From the NCBI GenBank assembly GCA_019119555.1, contig DWWU01000022.1, positions 1-64,000 on the forward strand: a DNA stretch of 64,000 nt, read 5' to 3'. Below the pieces are notes generated by a model. The model was not told the DNA's origin, did no database searches, and was given only the letters and a program-made list of their open reading frames with translations. How positions within the stretch are numbered: the stretch's first letter is position 1; each line of letters begins with the position of its first letter. This DNA comes from Candidatus Fusicatenibacter intestinigallinarum. Its GTDB lineage: Bacteria > Bacillota > Clostridia > Lachnospirales > Lachnospiraceae. Made by a program: the position numbers and the translations under genes. Below, piece by piece: positions 63,364 through 64,000 of the stretch.

Positions 63364-64000
63364 CTTCACTTTCCTGGATATCCCTGGAAAATACCACATC
63401 GCCGCTTTGCTCGTCCACGTCCTCCAGATGGAGTTCTCCCGACATCCCTTCCAGCTGCGGCAGAATGCCGGAAAGCTTTGTGATTTTCTCCTCCAGACAG
63501 TCGTCTGTTCCCAGACGGATACGAATATTCCCGGAATAATGAAGGATCATCTCCTGTTCTTCGGTAATCTCCACCTGCTCCGGCCAGAGGCTGAACCGGT
63601 CCAGCAGACGGATCAGCGCCTCCAGGCTTCCGAAAATCTCCGTATGCTCTGTGATAAGAGATTCGCCCACGGTCACTGACGTCACATTCAGCCCGGTCAC
63701 CTCCGGAATATTCTCAAGATCCGGGTCGTATTCCTGCGACTGCATTTTCGCAGTCGGGAGACTCTCTGAATCAAGGGCCTCCCCCTGCTCTCCGGTCAGC
63801 GGCTGAGAATCCACAGTCCCGCTTTCCGCCTCTGTTTCTTCCTGGGAAATACACTCCAGAACAATTCCTTTCCCGTCAAAGTATACTTTCTGTCCGTCCG
63901 CTTCCACATAACCCACAGTCACCTTCTCTTCCACAACGGCGCGCACCGTGGTCGGCGAAACGATTTCATAGGTGATCGTCTCAAGAAATGGCACACCGGA
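63344..64000 (-). CDS. FtsQ/DivIB-type division protein, C-terminal part
   Basis: Partial at the window edge. The visible 219 residues correspond to the extracytoplasmic beta domain of FtsQ/DivIB: PFLETITYEIVSPTTVRAVV, VGYVEADGQKVYFDGKGIVLE, and a long acidic tail. A low-complexity acidic insert (about 55 residues after the beta domain start: QEETEAESGTVDSQ and following) separates it from the C-terminal IRIRLGTDDCLEEKI segment. The frame continues without a stop to base 64000. Position before ftsZ agrees with dcw order. The C-terminal four residues are encoded by a dispersed palindrome. Confidence 0.8.
   Translation of the reverse strand, partial: SGVPFLETITYEIVSPTTVRAVVEEKVTVGYVEADGQKVYFDGKGIVLECISQEETEAESGTVDSQPLTGEQGEALDSESLPTAKMQSQEYDPDLENIPEVTGLNVTSVTVGESLITEHTEIFGSLEALIRLLDRFSLWPEQVEITEEQEMILHYSGNIRIRLGTDDCLEEKITKLSGILPQLEGMSGELHLEDVDEQSGDVVFSRDIQESEDSSSAS

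Overview
The window reads as a chromosomal segment of a spore-forming Clostridia, most likely a Lachnospiraceae gut bacterium. The grounds are the conserved Firmicutes gene strings ecfA1-ecfA2-ecfT-truA-rplM-rpsI and tig-clpP-clpX-lon-ysxC, the sporulation pair spoIIGA-sigE close to ftsQ-ftsZ, AGGAGG-type ribosome binding sites, and a carbohydrate content (GH13 and GH31 alpha-glucosidases with AraC and LacI regulators) typical of intestinal Clostridia. I cannot name the genus from sequence alone. No phage, insertion sequence transposase, tRNA, rRNA or CRISPR array is visible.

Layout. 1-5.4 kb: ribosomal proteins S9 and L13, pseudouridine synthase TruA, the ECF vitamin transporter energising module and the GTPase YsxC, all on the minus strand. 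5.4-11.3 kb: protein quality control (Lon, ClpX, ClpP, trigger factor). 11.5-15.8 kb: a DJ-1 family protein, a CYTH phosphatase, an unrecognised highly structured RNA with its own terminator (about 12.77-13.07 kb), a solitary DnaK-type chaperone and a polyferredoxin. 15.8-22 kb: an orphan solute-binding lipoprotein, a MarR/MATE efflux pair with shared operators, a CmpB-like membrane protein and an amidohydrolase. 22-31.3 kb: a GH13 glucosidase, small regulators and modifying enzymes, and a GH31 glucosidase divergent from an AraC regulator. 31.4-34.6 kb: a tight three-gene operon (polyprenyl-phosphate type glycosyltransferase, PLP aminotransferase-like protein, ATP-grasp ligase) whose product is unknown. 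34.6-39.7 kb: glycerol catabolism (GlpK, GlpA-like, FAD/NAD oxidoreductase, DUF1667 protein) behind a leader with an intrinsic terminator. 39.7-45.1 kb: GH31, GH13 and LacI genes for alpha-glucan or isomalto-oligosaccharide use. 45.3-49.2 kb: shikimate kinase, TrpB2, a truncated sigma-like protein, an HdeD protein and a FeoA remnant. 49.2-58 kb: a SEC-C protein, SbcC/SbcD nuclease, an NSS sodium symporter and glycerate kinase. 58-64 kb: sigE, spoIIGA, aroD, aroE, ftsZ and the end of ftsQ.

The strongest unexplained structure is a family of more than twenty dispersed palindromes with arms close to GTAACAGTTCAGC / GCTGAACTGTTAC. They sit in intergenic gaps through the whole window. In at least three places a larger nested version of roughly 95-130 bp carries additional internal hairpins (GTCTGTGCA..TGCACAGAC and GGCATCCGGC..GCCGGATGCC). 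One full copy is flanked by a 15-bp direct repeat that duplicates the -10 region before aroE, and several copies supply the stop codon of the adjacent gene (lon, ysxC, tig, glycerate kinase, ftsQ). This looks like a non-autonomous mobile repeat (REP/MITE-like) whose mobilising enzyme is not in the window. The second strong candidate is the structured RNA at 12.77-13.07 kb.

Gene starts given here were chosen from ribosome binding sites and family alignments; many are internal to longer open frames.
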